From: Rhodoferax sp.
GTDB lineage: Bacteria; Pseudomonadota; Gammaproteobacteria; Burkholderiales; Burkholderiaceae_C
Length of the DNA stretch: 64,000 bases
Assembly (NCBI RefSeq): GCF_030697375.1
Contig: NZ_JAUYQD010000018.1
Location: 186,001 to 250,000 of the forward strand
Direction: 5' to 3'
Below are positions 8,139 to 21,490 of the stretch, in pieces. The notes under the pieces are model-generated. The model saw nothing but the letters and a program-made list of their open reading frames with translations, made no database searches and had not been told where the DNA came from. Made by a program: the position numbers and the translations under genes. How positions within the stretch are numbered: position 1 is the stretch's first letter; each line of letters begins with the position of its first letter.

Positions 8139-8453
8139 ATCGAGACAAATGGTAACACGTGCCCGCAAAGGGCATGAAATCGAGAGTTTGGCCGCTTCCC
8201 CCTGAAGAGCGTTTTGCATTTCGTCCGCTGCGTATTCGGATGGCGACTGCTCGGCCAGTAGGTTTGTCAAACATCAGTTCGATTCCGCGATTCGCAATCG
8301 AACCCGCGTCCGCAATCCATCATTGCGCCGGGGCCGCTGTCGTCGTGGCCCCAACTTTCATGGCGAGCGCACTTGGCATCGTGGTTCACCTAATTCTACT
8401 CAACCACAAAATCATCATCAAATTGCTACAGACTTAAATGCAATATGCGACGC
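8139..8453. other. Non-coding left end of the element with a second core copy
   Basis: No convincing gene lies here; open frames across it on both strands have no ribosome site and run through the RNA-like sequence. It holds an exact second copy of the 16-base ssrA core (8299-8314), a 27-base dyad (8277-8303), and a GGGGCC/GGCCCC hairpin near 8330-8360. These features suit the end of an integrated element, such as an attachment-site arm or an older, decayed insertion. Confidence 0.5.
8277..8314. repeat. Second 16-base ssrA core fused to an inverted repeat
   Basis: Bases 8299-8314 (CGAACCCGCGTCCGCA) repeat 8122-8137 exactly, 177 bases away. The second copy runs into the dyad GTTCGATT-N11-AATCGAAC (8277-8303). 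Outside the 16 bases the two copies diverge on both sides. This is what a duplicated attachment core, or a relic of an earlier integration at the same site, would look like. Confidence 0.6.
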
Positions 8454-8496
8454 TTGACGTTGTGTATTGAGTCGTATAAACTCTGCTAAACAATAC
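8454..8496 (+). promoter_or_regulatory. Promoter and dyad operator of the defence operon
   Basis: TTGACG (8454-8459) is followed by TAAACT with a 17-base spacer, or by TATAAA with 15. The -10 region is covered by the dyad GAGT-N7-ACTC (8469-8483). A wider one, GTATTG-N21-CAATAC (8464-8496), spans the likely start of transcription. The WYL regulator gene begins 25 bases further on. Dyads placed this way are expected for autorepression by BrxR/CapW-type regulators. Confidence 0.6.
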
Positions 8497-8521
8497 CGAT
8501 AGACCATTAGAGCCATAGCAA

Positions 8522-9403
8522 ATGTCCAGCGACCAACTTTCAGTAATGACCCAATCGCAACGCGACCGCCTCGCGTTCCTTGAGTTGCGCCTGCGTTTCG
8601 TCGGGGAATTTCGCCGCCAGGACTTGGTGGAACGGTTCGGCATTCAGGCGGCAGCGGCAACCCGCGACATTGGCCAATACAAAGAGCTCGGCCCGCGCAA
8701 TCTTGACTACGACACCAAGCGCAAGGTTTACGTGCGCGCCGATTGGTTCCGCCCTGTGTTCGACTTTGCTGCAAGTCGCGTCCTCACATGGCTGTCGCAG
8801 GGATTTGGTGATGGCGAGCCGATGCGCGTCCGCCAGTTGGTGGCGTGTGAGGGTTCGGAGCTGTCGACCAATCTAGATCTCGAAATGCTGTCAGTACTGA
8901 CTCGTGCCATTCACAAGAAAGCAGCGGTCGAGATTTCGTATCGCGCACTGTCCAGCGGGTTAACTACCCGGGAGATCGTCCCGTTCGCCTTGGCCGACAA
9001 CGGTCAGCGCTGGCACGTTCGCGCTTTCGACCGCCGCAGCGGTGACTTCCGCGATTTCGTACTGACTCGAATTGCTGACGCGAGATCGGTTGCCGGTGTC
9101 GTGCAAGAGCACGAGACCTCCGATCAAGACATTCAGTGGAACCGGATCGCTGAGATTGAACTGGTTCCTCACCCGGCCAACGTTCAGCACCCCGACACCA
9201 TTGAAGCCGAGTACGGCATGGAAAACGGCGCGCTACGGATGCGCGTGCGCGCGGCAATGGCCGGATATCTGATGCGTCGCTGGAACGTGGATTGCACCGA
9301 AGACCACAGTCTCAAGGGTGCCGAATACCACCTCTGGCTGCGCAATCGCCAAGCGCTTTATGGCGTGACCAACCTCGTGCTTGCACCCGGGTACGAGGTT
9401 TAG
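8522..9403 (+). CDS. WYL-domain transcriptional regulator (BrxR/CapW type)
   Basis: A 293-residue protein with an N-terminal winged-helix (about residues 12-65, [27 protein letters not shown]), a WYL domain (about 125-190, with RWHVRAFD in the WYL position) and a C-terminal WCX-like part. This architecture is that of BrxR and CapW, which repress BREX and CBASS operons and are thought to release DNA on binding a nucleic-acid ligand. It is the first gene of a six-gene operon and ends 14 bases before the helicase start. Dyads overlap its promoter. I infer that it controls the whole operon; the ligand is unknown. Confidence 0.88.
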   Translation: MSSDQLSVMTQSQRDRLAFLELRLRFVGEFRRQDLVERFGIQAAAATRDIGQYKELGPRNLDYDTKRKVYVRADWFRPVFDFAASRVLTWLSQGFGDGEPMRVRQLVACEGSELSTNLDLEMLSVLTRAIHKKAAVEISYRALSSGLTTREIVPFALADNGQRWHVRAFDRRSGDFRDFVLTRIADARSVAGVVQEHETSDQDIQWNRIAEIELVPHPANVQHPDTIEAEYGMENGALRMRVRAAMAGYLMRRWNVDCTEDHSLKGAEYHLWLRNRQALYGVTNLVLAPGYEV

Positions 9404-9417
9404 GAGAAGGCTTACAA

Positions 9418-12942
<3,525 letters not shown>

Positions 12943-12954
12943 GGAAAACAAAAA

Positions 12955-15807
12955 ATGACCACCATTAAAACACCCAAAAAACTTATTGAAGTGGCTCTGC
13001 CGCTAGATGCGATCAACGTTGCAGCAGTCCGTGAAAAATCAATCCGCCACGGCCACCCGAGCACGCTTCATCTGTGGTGGGCGCGTCGCCCGCTAGCTGC
13101 TGCCCGTGCAGTCATCTTCGCCCAAATGGTAAATGATCCGGGCTATGAACGAGAACTCGGCCGAGGTGTGAACAAAGAGCGAGCAAAGATTGAGCGTGAG
13201 CGGCTTTTCGAAATCATGCGTCGGTTAGTTGAGTGGGAAAACACCAACGATGCTTCTGTCATTGCGGAGGCAAGGGCTGAGATCATGAACAGTTGGCGTG
13301 AAACCTGCGAATTGAATCGTAGTCACCCTCGCGCTAGTGAAATATTTAATCCTGACGTACTACCAGGATTCCATGACCCTTTTGCGGGTGGCGGCGCGAT
13401 TCCACTAGAAGCACAGAGGCTAGGCCTTCGCAGTCATGCAACGGATCTGAATCCAGTAGCTGTTGTTATAAATAAAGCCATGATCGAAATGCCCGCATTG
13501 TTTGCGGGGATGGCACCCATCGGCCCTTTGCATAAAAGCGATCAGCAAGTTAGTTTGACTATTGACTGGAGCGGCGCTCGAGGCCTCGCAGAGGATGTAA
13601 GACGCTATGGACTCTGGATGCGAGATGAGGCATTCAGACGTATCGGACATTTATACCCCAAAGTAGAAGTGCCAGAGAATTTGGGTGGAGGCGACGCAAC
13701 GGTTATCGCATGGATTTGGGCTCGAACCGTAAAGAGTCCCAATCCCGCTTTTTCTCATGTCGAAGTTCCACTAATCTCGACCTATATTCTTTCTAGCAAG
13801 GCTGGTCGGGAAGCCTATGTTAGGCCCGTAGTTTCTGGCGATAGTTACAGCTTCGAAGTCGTACTTGGCATTGCGACCGATGAGGCTAGGGCTGGAACTA
13901 AGTCGGGTGGGCGCGGAGCGAATTTCATTTGTATCGTTTCTGGCACACCAATTAGTGGCGACTACATCAAGGCGGAGGGTGTTGCTGGTCGAATGGGTTC
14001 TAGGCTTTTGGCTGTAGTAGCTGACGGACCGCGAGGCAGGTTGTTTCTGGCGCCTTCAGTGGAAATGGAAACAGTTGCAAGGTCAGCTGTTCCACAATGG
14101 AAACCGGGTGGAGAGGTTCCTGCTCGCCTAACTGGTGGGACTTGCGTTCCATATGGGATGAAGGAGTGGGGGGATCTATTCACTTCGCGTCAACTTGTAG
14201 CGCTCAATACATTCGTCGATGTAGTTCAAGAAGCACGAACCAAAATCCGAGCTGATGCTATCCAGGGCGGTCGTATCGATGACGGCAAATGCCTGAACGA
14301 TGGAGGAAGTGGAGCGACTGCTTATGCAGATGCAATTTCTGTTTATCTGGCTTTTCTTATAGATCAAGTTGCTAATCATTCATCTACGATTTGTGGATGG
14401 AACCATCCAAACACGCAACTACGAAGTGTTTTCTCCAGACAAGCACTTCCGATGACTTGGGATTTTGCGGAAACCAATGTTTTCTCAACATCATCGGGTA
14501 GCTTCAATAATCTCTTTGAGCGACAAATCAAAGGCTTTGAAGCACTTGGTCAAAAGCCGCCAGGTGTAGTAATGCAGGCGGATGCGCGGAGTCAGACTGT
14601 TTCAGCGGATAAAGTAATTTCGACAGACCCTCCGTACTACGACAACATCGCATACGCTGATTTGTCAGACTTTTTCTATGTTTGGTTAAGAAGAAGTCTT
14701 AGGACTGTATTTCCAGAAATATTCAGTTCTATGGTGGTGCCAAAGGCAGAGGAGCTTGTTGCCACCGCATATCGGCATGGAGGCAAAGACTCTGCGGAAA
14801 AGTTCTTCCTTGAAGGAATGACTGACGCCATGGGAAAGCTGGCGGCGCAGGCACATCCCGCGTTTCCCGTCACTATTTATTACGCATTCAAACAATCGGA
14901 TTCAACCGATGTTGTAGGTACAAACAGCACTGGATGGGAAACATTTCTTGAAGCTGTGCTGCGCGCTGGATTTGTATTGACTGGCACGTGGCCGATGCGC
15001 ACAGAAAAGGAAGGTCGCTCTATTGGCAACGGTGCGAACGCCCTCGCTTCGAGCATCATCCTTGTTTGTCGAAAACGTGCAGAAGACGCCCCAACTGTAG
15101 GACGTCGAGAATTCCTTCGGGAACTTAACTCGATTTTGCCCGATGCGCTATTGGATATGACGCGTGGAGGTGTCAATTCACCGGTTGCTCCTGTTGACTT
15201 GAGTCAAGCCATTATTGGCCCCGGCATGGCCATTTTTAGTCAATACGCTGCAGTTCTTGAAGCTGACGGTAAACCGATGAACGTTCGCACAGCGCTTCAA
15301 CTCATCAATCGTTTTTTCGCCGAAGATGATTTCGATCACGCCACCCAGTTTTGTCTGCATTGGTTCGAAGGTCAAGGATGGGCAGAGGGAAAGTTTGGCG
15401 AGGCCGATGTGCTTGCCCGCGCGAAAGGTACGAGTGTTGCTGGCCTTCAAGATTCCGGTGTCGTAGAAAGTGGCGCGGGCAAGCTGCGGTTGTTGCGGTG
15501 GGCGGAACTGCCAAAGGATTGGTCACCTGAGGGCGACAATCGCACGCCCGTGTGGGAGGCCCTGCACCAACTAATCCGAGCGTTGAATCAGGATGGCGAG
15601 TCTGCTGCGGGCGCACTGCTGGCGCGCATGCCAGCTCGTGCCGAACCGATGCGTGCTCTGGCCTATCGCCTCTACACCCTTTGCGAACGCAAGGGCTGGG
15701 CAGAGGAAGCGCGCGCCTACAACGAGTTGGTCACCGCGTGGTCGAGCATTGAGCAAGCGTCTGCGGATGCAGGCATCCTTGGTTCGCAAACAAAACTGGA
15801 TATTTGA
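12955..15807 (+). CDS. DUF1156 DNA methyltransferase (COG1743-like)
   Basis: A 950-residue adenine/cytosine-N4-type methyltransferase. The N-terminal DUF1156 segment has [19 protein letters not shown]. The SAM-binding motif [10 protein letters not shown] is near residue 141 and the catalytic DPPY ([19 protein letters not shown]) near 559. Between them is a long insert, probably the target-recognition region. ATG lies 12 bases after the helicase stop. It probably marks host DNA so that the helicase/ATPase partners spare it, as family context suggests. Roughly 13.2-15.3 kb is clearly more AT-rich than the last 500 bases of the gene and its neighbours, a sign of replacement of the recognition part by recombination. 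Confidence 0.9.
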   Translation: MTTIKTPKKLIEVALPLDAINVAAVREKSIRHGHPSTLHLWWARRPLAAARAVIFAQMVNDPGYERELGRGVNKERAKIERERLFEIMRRLVEWENTNDASVIAEARAEIMNSWRETCELNRSHPRASEIFNPDVLPGFHDPFAGGGAIPLEAQRLGLRSHATDLNPVAVVINKAMIEMPALFAGMAPIGPLHKSDQQVSLTIDWSGARGLAEDVRRYGLWMRDEAFRRIGHLYPKVEVPENLGGGDATVIAWIWARTVKSPNPAFSHVEVPLISTYILSSKAGREAYVRPVVSGDSYSFEVVLGIATDEARAGTKSGGRGANFICIVSGTPISGDYIKAEGVAGRMGSRLLAVVADGPRGRLFLAPSVEMETVARSAVPQWKPGGEVPARLTGGTCVPYGMKEWGDLFTSRQLVALNTFVDVVQEARTKIRADAIQGGRIDDGKCLNDGGSGATAYADAISVYLAFLIDQVANHSSTICGWNHPNTQLRSVFSRQALPMTWDFAETNVFSTSSGSFNNLFERQIKGFEALGQKPPGVVMQADARSQTVSADKVISTDPPYYDNIAYADLSDFFYVWLRRSLRTVFPEIFSSMVVPKAEELVATAYRHGGKDSAEKFFLEGMTDAMGKLAAQAHPAFPVTIYYAFKQSDSTDVVGTNSTGWETFLEAVLRAGFVLTGTWPMRTEKEGRSIGNGANALASSIILVCRKRAEDAPTVGRREFLRELNSILPDALLDMTRGGVNSPVAPVDLSQAIIGPGMAIFSQYAAVLEADGKPMNVRTALQLINRFFAEDDFDHATQFCLHWFEGQGWAEGKFGEADVLARAKGTSVAGLQDSGVVESGAGKLRLLRWAELPKDWSPEGDNRTPVWEALHQLIRALNQDGESAAGALLARMPARAEPMRALAYRLYTLCERKGWAEEARAYNELVTAWSSIEQASADAGILGSQTKLDI

Positions 15808-15821
15808 TTGGGGAGATGAAG

Positions 15822-18656
15822 ATGACTCTAAAACCTTGGCGTGAAATCGCCGTCCCGCATGAAGATGTCCTGAAGGGCACATTCCAGCAAGCCGAGTTCG
15901 CAGCGGATTTGTCGCGCGTCCACGACGGCACGGCGACGCCGGAATACCAGAACCCTGCACTGTTCTTCCAGCGTACATTTATCACCGAAGGCATGCGCTT
16001 GCTGCTCGATTCCGTGGTGAAGCGATTGTCCGGCAAGGGTGGCGATCCGGTCATTCAGTTGCAAACCGCATTCGGCGGCGGCAAGACCCACACGATGTTG
16101 GCGGTTTACCACCTTGCCAAAGGCGAAGCGCAAGCCAGTGACTTGCCGGGTGTGCCTGCCATTCTCGATGCGGCCGGGGTGACTGAAATGCCGCGCGCAC
16201 GGATTGCAGTGCTCGATGGCATCAAGTCATCGCCTAACCAGCCATCGATTCGGCAGGATGGTGATACAAAACAAGCCATCCGCACCCTTTGGGGCGATCT
16301 GGCGTGGCAGTTGGGTAAGGCCGAGGGCTACGCCCTGGTGGCGGATGCGGATTCTTCAGGCACATCCCCCGGCAAGGCTGTGCTCGAAACACTGCTCAGT
16401 CGCTATGCGCCTTGCGTGATCCTGATCGACGAGTTGGTAGCCTACGTGCGCCAATTTGAAGAGGGCAAGACACTGACCGGCGGCAGCTTCGATTCCAACT
16501 TGAGCTTTGTACAGGCACTGACCGAAGCACTGAAAGCCGTGCCTACCGCTGTGTTGTTGGCTTCGTTGCCAGAGTCGGACAAGGAAGCAGGAAGCCAGCG
16601 CGGCGTAAAAGCACTGGCAGCGCTGGCGCACTACTTCGGGCGCATTCAGGCGTTGTGGAAACCGGTAGGTACCGAGGAGGCGTTCGAGATCGTCCGTCGT
16701 CGCCTGTTCAGCAGCATCAACGACAAACTGGCTGCCGAAACGGTTTGTCGTGCCTTTGCTGATTACTACACGGCCAACAGCGATGACTTCCCGCGCGAGA
16801 CCCAAGAGAGCCGATATTTCGACCGATTGATGCACGCCTACCCGATCCATCCAGAGGTCTTTGACCGGCTGTATGAGGACTGGTCGTCGCTGGATAACTT
16901 CCAGCGTACCCGTGGTGTGCTGAAGTTGATGGCCAAGGTCATTCACCGGCTTTGGGACAAAAACGACAAAGACCCATTGATCATGCCGGGGAGCTTTCCG
17001 CTTGACGATGCAAATACCCGCAACGAGGTGATTTACTACCTGCCGCAGGGCTGGGACCCGGTGGTCGAACGCGATATCGATGGCGAGCGTGCCGAAACCA
17101 CCGAGATTGAAAATAAAGATACGCGCCTTGGTAGTGTGCAGGCCTGCCGCCGCTCAGCGCGGGCCGTATTTCTTGGTAGTGCGCCCACCACGGCAAACCA
17201 GATGGTGCGCGGCCTCGAACTGGAGAGGATTGTTCTGGGCGTGGCACAGCCGGGCCAGCAGGTCGGCATTTACAAGGACGCGCTGCGTCGCTTGAGCGAC
17301 CGCCTCCACTACCTGAACAGCGGTAATAACCGCTTCTGGTTCGATACCCGCCCGAACCTGCGCCGCGAAATGGAAGAGCGCAAGCGCCGCTTCCAGGACA
17401 AGGAAGACGTGTTCCCGGCCATCCGTGATCGTGTGCAGAAGAGTTTTGCCACCGGCGTGTTTGGCGGCATCCACGTTTTCACGGCCAGCGGCGACGTTCC
17501 TGATGATTGGCAGCTACGGCTCGTTGTGCTGCCGCCCGACGCTGCGTTTAGCCGCAGTGGCCAGAGCCTTGCCATCGAGCGTGCGACTGAGATTTTGAAG
17601 GCACGTGGCGATCAGCCGCGTTTCAAGCAGAACCGGTTGATCTTTCTTGCCGCCGACTACGACAGCGTGAGCCGTCTGAAGGATCAGGTGCGGTCAACAT
17701 TGGCGTGGCAATCAATCGTCATCGACATCAAGGAGATGAAGCTCAATCTCGATCAGTTCCAGTCCCGACAGGCCAGCAAGAGCTTTGAGGATGCGAACGA
17801 TGCCCTGCGCCGCATGATCCGTGAAACCTACAAGTGGATGGTTGCGCCAATGCAGGAGGCCCGTCCCGGCAAGGGGCTGTCCGAAATTCAGTGGGAGCAC
17901 TTCCAGGTCAATCCGGGCGCGCAGAACCTGTCGCAGGAGATTGAGCGCGTATTGAAGGAAAACGAACTCCTGATCACCGAGTGGGCACCCGTCCACTTGA
18001 CCAAGGTGCTGAAAGACTGGTTCTGGAAGGACGACAGCAAAGACACCAGCGCACTCAACGTGTGGCAGCAAAGTTGCCAGCAGCTCTATCTGCCCCGTAT
18101 CAAGGACGACACGGCGTTTCAACACACGATGGCGGTTGGTGCAGAAAGCCGGGATTTCTTCGGTTTCGCCCAAGGCAAGGAAGATGGTCGCTATGTTGGG
18201 TTCAGTTTCGGCAAACGCACGTCGTTGTTCCTAGACTCGTCGCTGCTGCTGATCGAGCCGGTCGCTGCTGCCGGATACGCCGAGGCACAAAAGGCGGCTG
18301 ATGACGCCGCGCGGCCGACACCGGTCTATCCAACTGCCAGCGACACAGGCGACAAGCCGCAGCGTGCCGAGGATTCGGGCAAGCCGCCAATCTATCCCTC
18401 CGGCGATGCTGCGGCTCCACAGCCAGCAAAGAAGCAGTTCTACGCCAGCATCGAACTCGATGCGATCCAGGCCAAGAAACAGTTCGCCGATTTGGTTGAT
18501 GAGGTCGTGCTGCAGTTCACATCGCGACCGGGCGTGAAGGTCAAGATCGCCATCGAAATTCAGGCTGAATCCGCTATTGGATTCGACGACGGCATGCAGC
18601 GTGCGGTGAAGGAGAATTGCAATGTATTGCGGTTCAAGAACGCGGAGTTCGAATAA
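15822..18656 (+). CDS. DUF499 AAA+ ATPase (COG1483-like)
   Basis: About 944 residues. Walker A ([12 protein letters not shown]) is near residue 87 and the Walker B-like [12 protein letters not shown] near 200. A Pro-rich linker near residues 830-870 ([11 protein letters not shown]...[10 protein letters not shown]) leads to a C-terminal beta/alpha domain. An open frame begins at 15804 inside the methylase stop, but the Met at 15822 has GGGGAG at good spacing. DUF499 proteins are constant partners of DUF1156 methylases in defence islands; their biochemical role is not established. Here it is followed after 29 bases by the CD-NTase. GC content is high, like the helicase and unlike the next two genes. 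Confidence 0.88.
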   Translation: MTLKPWREIAVPHEDVLKGTFQQAEFAADLSRVHDGTATPEYQNPALFFQRTFITEGMRLLLDSVVKRLSGKGGDPVIQLQTAFGGGKTHTMLAVYHLAKGEAQASDLPGVPAILDAAGVTEMPRARIAVLDGIKSSPNQPSIRQDGDTKQAIRTLWGDLAWQLGKAEGYALVADADSSGTSPGKAVLETLLSRYAPCVILIDELVAYVRQFEEGKTLTGGSFDSNLSFVQALTEALKAVPTAVLLASLPESDKEAGSQRGVKALAALAHYFGRIQALWKPVGTEEAFEIVRRRLFSSINDKLAAETVCRAFADYYTANSDDFPRETQESRYFDRLMHAYPIHPEVFDRLYEDWSSLDNFQRTRGVLKLMAKVIHRLWDKNDKDPLIMPGSFPLDDANTRNEVIYYLPQGWDPVVERDIDGERAETTEIENKDTRLGSVQACRRSARAVFLGSAPTTANQMVRGLELERIVLGVAQPGQQVGIYKDALRRLSDRLHYLNSGNNRFWFDTRPNLRREMEERKRRFQDKEDVFPAIRDRVQKSFATGVFGGIHVFTASGDVPDDWQLRLVVLPPDAAFSRSGQSLAIERATEILKARGDQPRFKQNRLIFLAADYDSVSRLKDQVRSTLAWQSIVIDIKEMKLNLDQFQSRQASKSFEDANDALRRMIRETYKWMVAPMQEARPGKGLSEIQWEHFQVNPGAQNLSQEIERVLKENELLITEWAPVHLTKVLKDWFWKDDSKDTSALNVWQQSCQQLYLPRIKDDTAFQHTMAVGAESRDFFGFAQGKEDGRYVGFSFGKRTSLFLDSSLLLIEPVAAAGYAEAQKAADDAARPTPVYPTASDTGDKPQRAEDSGKPPIYPSGDAAAPQPAKKQFYASIELDAIQAKKQFADLVDEVVLQFTSRPGVKVKIAIEIQAESAIGFDDGMQRAVKENCNVLRFKNAEFE

Positions 18657-18685
18657 TAGATGAGCAGAATGGAGGCGATGTGGCT

Positions 18686-19603
18686 ATGGAATCTACCAAA
18701 ATAAAAATGTATCCCCACGAAAATCTTTTACGTGACTGGGCAAAGCCGCCGACCACAACAGAAGATCAACGTTGTTCGAACGCTGAGAATGTCGTTCGGA
18801 ATGCCATCAACGCCTTTCCCGGGTTAAAAAATCATGACATCGAAGTATTTACTCAGGGGTCGTATCGAAATGGTACCAATGTTCGAAAAGAGAGTGATGT
18901 AGATATTTGCGTTTGCTGTAAAGATGTATTTTTCAGCGAATTGCCGTCGGACATGTCTTGGTCTAATGCCGGTATCGTAGATGCTGACTATACGTATATT
19001 CAGTTTAAGGACGATGTAGGAAAAGCGCTTAGGAATTATCTTGGTGACCAAGCCGTAAAAAGAGGAAAAAAAGCATTCGATCTGCATGAAAACACATACC
19101 GCGTCGATGCTGACGTAGTGCCAGCATTTGAGCATCGTCGTTACTACGTACAAAATGGGCAATTGGCTTGGCTATCGGGAACAGAATTACATCCGGATGA
19201 TGGTGGTCGAATTATTAACTGGCCTCATCATAATTACGAAAATGGCACGGAAAAAAATCGACTAGCGAATACTCGATTTAAAAAGCTTGTGCGCGTTCTG
19301 AAAAATCTTCGGAATGTGATGGCTGATCACGGGATAGACGCGGCAGAACCTATACCGTCTTATCTCATAGAATGTTTGGTTTGGAATGTCCCGAATGATT
19401 TGTTCGGCAATGCCGAGTACGTTGATGATTTGCGTTCCGTTCTAATCCATTTGTATGAATATACAAAAGCCGATACAACATGCTTCGAATGGGGTGAAGT
19501 CAACGAATTGAAATACTTATTCCGGACTACGCAGCCATGGACGCGGGAAGTTGTAAATCAGTTCGTAATTTCGGCATGGAACTACGCTGAATTGGGAGGG
19601 TGA
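18686..19603 (+). CDS. CD-NTase (cGAS/DncV-like nucleotidyltransferase) of a CBASS
   Basis: A 305-residue cyclic-oligonucleotide synthase. The polymerase-beta core shows QGSYRNGT (Gly58-Ser59), the metal-binding pair Asp71/Asp73 in SDVDICV, and the third acidic residue in VDADVVPA (near 143). All catalytic positions are intact. CD-NTases make cyclic di- or trinucleotides on phage infection, which switch on an effector. The start at 18686 has GGAGG ten bases upstream; a GTG at 18680 is an alternative. The stop lies four bases before the Cap15 start, so the two are translationally linked. AT-rich base use sets both apart from the DUF499 gene. The product nucleotide cannot be told from sequence alone. 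Confidence 0.9.
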   Translation: MESTKIKMYPHENLLRDWAKPPTTTEDQRCSNAENVVRNAINAFPGLKNHDIEVFTQGSYRNGTNVRKESDVDICVCCKDVFFSELPSDMSWSNAGIVDADYTYIQFKDDVGKALRNYLGDQAVKRGKKAFDLHENTYRVDADVVPAFEHRRYYVQNGQLAWLSGTELHPDDGGRIINWPHHNYENGTEKNRLANTRFKKLVRVLKNLRNVMADHGIDAAEPIPSYLIECLVWNVPNDLFGNAEYVDDLRSVLIHLYEYTKADTTCFEWGEVNELKYLFRTTQPWTREVVNQFVISAWNYAELGG

Positions 19604-19607
19604 GGTC

Positions 19608-20234
19608 ATGCCAAACAGACTGCAAATTTCTATTTTCTTGTTTGTGGCTGCCGCTATCTGGGCGAGCTTATTGGTTATTGAGGGAGTTGCAGTTCAGTCG
19701 ACATGGGCGCGGCCATTTTCAACAGTTGTCGGCGTTCTAGTGCTTCTGCTATTGGCATTTGACCTTTGGCTTTGGAAGATTCCTTTGCTACAAGGCTGGT
19801 TTGTTTATCGTCCAAATATTCGTGGAACTTGGAGAATCCAATTGCAGAGCAACTGGATTGATCCAAAGACAAATCAAGGCATTCCTTCCATTGCTGCTTT
19901 TTTAGTGATTCGACAGACATTTTCAATGTTGAGTATGCGGCTACATACACCTGAATCGTCTTCCGAGTTACTCGGTGCTGAGATTACTAAAGCGTCTGAT
20001 AGCACTTTTCGCGTCTTGGGCATTTATAGAAACGAGCCGCGTTTATCGGTTCGGGATAGGAGCTCGATTCATTATGGCGGGCTCGTTCTCGATATTACTG
20101 ACGGCCAAGCGCTTGCTCTGTCTGGGCACTATTGGACGGACAGGAATACTTGCGGAGAAATCAGATCCATAGAAAGAAAACCGCAGATCTCAGGCAGTTA
20201 TGAGGATGCGAATCGATTATTCTCGATATCGTAA
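19608..20234 (+). CDS. cap15: Cap15-type membrane beta-barrel CBASS effector
   Basis: A 208-residue protein with two N-terminal transmembrane helices (about 5-27 and 36-60) and a beta-rich cytoplasmic domain from residue 70. This domain has the signature order of Cap15: RGTWRIQL, then LVIRQTFSMLSMRLHTPESSS, YRNEPR, HYGG, LSGHYWTDR and GEI. In known CBASS, Cap15 binds a cyclic dinucleotide, oligomerises and ruptures the inner membrane, killing the infected cell. It is paired directly with the CD-NTase, and no Cap2/Cap3 genes are present, so this is type I CBASS. Its 3' end overlaps the convergent lysozyme gene by 18 bases. Confidence 0.85.
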   Translation: MPNRLQISIFLFVAAAIWASLLVIEGVAVQSTWARPFSTVVGVLVLLLLAFDLWLWKIPLLQGWFVYRPNIRGTWRIQLQSNWIDPKTNQGIPSIAAFLVIRQTFSMLSMRLHTPESSSELLGAEITKASDSTFRVLGIYRNEPRLSVRDRSSIHYGGLVLDITDGQALALSGHYWTDRNTCGEIRSIERKPQISGSYEDANRLFSIS

Positions 20235-20666
20235 GGCTTCTGCATTTCGACGGGAGACAAGACCAGGTAGTCGTCGCCCTGCTGCCCAAACCCATTTCAA
20301 AAGCTCATCAGGTACTTCTTCGTGGGCACACCGATTTATTTGCTTCCGTAGCGTGGACCGTTGTAATGCTCCGGCCCCGAGGTTGAACGTAAACGATACC
20401 AATGCGTCGAACTGGCCGTCGGTCAGCGGCACACGGATCAGGCGCACAACCGCTGCTTCCGCAATCTGTGCGTCCAGGCGCAGGAGTTCGACGCCCTCTT
20501 CCTCAGAGATTCCATCCGAAAATCGAGCACGTTCCTTTGGCAAGACGACGTGACCGTATCCGATTGTCGGATAGCCCGCAGGGCAAATGTAGATCGTCGG
20601 ACTGAAACCCTCGAAGCGTTTGATAAGGCACAGTCCGACGTCAGTGATGTGCCGCATCTCAGCCAT
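20217..20666 (-). CDS. Phage endolysin, GH24 lysozyme
   Basis: A 149-residue muramidase of the T4/P21 lysozyme family. The catalytic triad follows E-X8-C-X5-T (Glu in KRFEGF, then Cys, then Thr before IGYGH); Cys replaces the Asp of T4 lysozyme, as in P1/P21-type enzymes. No signal-anchor segment precedes the catalytic domain, so export would depend on the holin. The start at 20666 overlaps the holin stop. It is the last gene of the lysis block and ends tail to tail with the Cap15 gene. Confidence 0.92.
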   Translation of the reverse strand: MAEMRHITDVGLCLIKRFEGFSPTIYICPAGYPTIGYGHVVLPKERARFSDGISEEEGVELLRLDAQIAEAAVVRLIRVPLTDGQFDALVSFTFNLGAGALQRSTLRKQINRCAHEEVPDELLKWVWAAGRRLPGLVSRRNAEALRYRE

Positions 20667-21120
20667 CCCGGCGCATCTTGGCGATCTGGCGGCTACCGAA
20701 CCAGAACGACATCACGGCGGCGAACAGTGCCTGCGTTTCTTCATCCCACACCAGCCGGAGGGCGTCCAGCAATTGGACACCCTGGCCTCCGATCAGCGAC
20801 GTCAGTGTGGCGATCTTGATCACGGCGAACACCGCGAAGAAAGCGTAGGTAATGACCGGGCGTACCGAGGCTTGCAGGCCTTCAACCCACGCGATGCCAG
20901 TCGGGCGGTTGGCGTAGTTGTAGAGCGCCTGCGACTCGGCAACATCCGCTCCGATCTGGATTTCCTCCAGCCGTTGGGTGTGGCCGAGCTTCTGCATTTC
21001 CATCTGGCGGTCGAGGATGGAGAGTTCGTGGTCGCGATCCTTGCCCTCGCGCCAGAGTTTCAGAAATTCCGGGAAGGCGGAACCAAGGAAGCCAAGCAGG
21101 GAACCGAGCAGGGTCAACAT
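20659..21120 (-). CDS. Putative holin (3TM, gene-transfer-release type)
   Basis: About 153 residues. There is an N-terminal hydrophobic helix (LTLLGSLLGFLGSAF), a long charged amphipathic region (about 22-70), then two further hydrophobic segments (YAFFAVFAVIKIATLTSLIG and LFAAVMSFWFGS). This layout suits the 3TM holin family (GTA_holin-like). It lies directly upstream of the lysozyme with overlapping ends, the usual holin-endolysin order. A TTG at 21126 could add two residues. Confidence 0.7.
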   Translation of the reverse strand: MLTLLGSLLGFLGSAFPEFLKLWREGKDRDHELSILDRQMEMQKLGHTQRLEEIQIGADVAESQALYNYANRPTGIAWVEGLQASVRPVITYAFFAVFAVIKIATLTSLIGGQGVQLLDALRLVWDEETQALFAAVMSFWFGSRQIAKMRRDG

Positions 21121-21122
21121 GA

Positions 21123-21425
21123 TCAATTCCCCCCGCCGAAAACTTTGAGCTTGATGAGCGCGCCCGCGACCAGCGCCAGCACAAAGCCGGTGGTGATCAT
21201 CTTAACTACCGTTTGCCACGCAGTGTGCTTCGCGGTATTAAAGGCTTCCAGCAGGCCGCGCAGCTCACGGATGTCGTTGGCAGCATCTTCGCCATCGAGA
21301 CCGACGTCCGCCAGTGCCGCACGCGCGCCGCGTTCAGCGACGCGCTCCAGCAGTTCTTCGAATTCATCCTTGGGCATGGTCACCATGCCGTCGCTGATTG
21401 TTGGTGGTTGAGTCGGTGCGTTCAT
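21123..21425 (-). CDS. DUF6127-like small membrane protein of the lysis cassette
   Basis: A 100-residue protein with an acidic N-terminal half (MPKDEFEELLERVAERGAR.ALADVGLDGEDAANDIRELRGLLEAF) and one C-terminal transmembrane helix (VVKMITTGFVLALVAGALI). The pattern resembles DUF6127 proteins found beside phage holins. It overlaps the holin gene at its stop. A role as holin partner or antiholin is inferred from position only. Confidence 0.6.
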   Translation of the reverse strand: MNAPTQPPTISDGMVTMPKDEFEELLERVAERGARAALADVGLDGEDAANDIRELRGLLEAFNTAKHTAWQTVVKMITTGFVLALVAGALIKLKVFGGGN

Positions 21426-21448
21426 TTCGCGTTCTCCAGAAATGCGAA

Positions 21449-21467
21449 ACCCGCCACGCGGGCGGGT
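21449..21467 (-). terminator. Possible weak terminator hairpin before the lysis genes
   Basis: A perfect seven-base-pair stem (ACCCGCC / GGCGGGT, five-base loop) lies in the 65-base gap between the small tail gene and the lysis cassette. Only three T residues follow on the minus strand, so it would be a weak terminator or an RNA-processing hairpin. Confidence 0.35.
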
Positions 21468-21490
21468 CTCAGGGTTGGTAAAGGGGTTGA

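Noticed and set aside
8103-8205. Selenocysteine-type tRNA (8-bp acceptor GGGGGAAG/CTTCCGCC)
   Set aside because: One mismatch in the acceptor, no foldable anticodon arm with a UCA loop, and the GGAC-T-arm block is that of tmRNA.
8195-8225. Plus-strand peptide EERFAF resembling a tmRNA tag
   Set aside because: No stop after it and no tmRNA structure on that strand; coincidence.
8077-8274. Minus-strand open frames across the ssrA remnant (65 and 130 codons)
   Set aside because: They read through the RNA 3' end and terminator and have no ribosome site.
8103-8420. Complete or circularly permuted (two-piece) tmRNA
   Set aside because: No ALAA-type tag, resume codon or 5' acceptor strand was found. 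A permuted gene would have further tmRNA after the CCA end, but a strong terminator follows at once.
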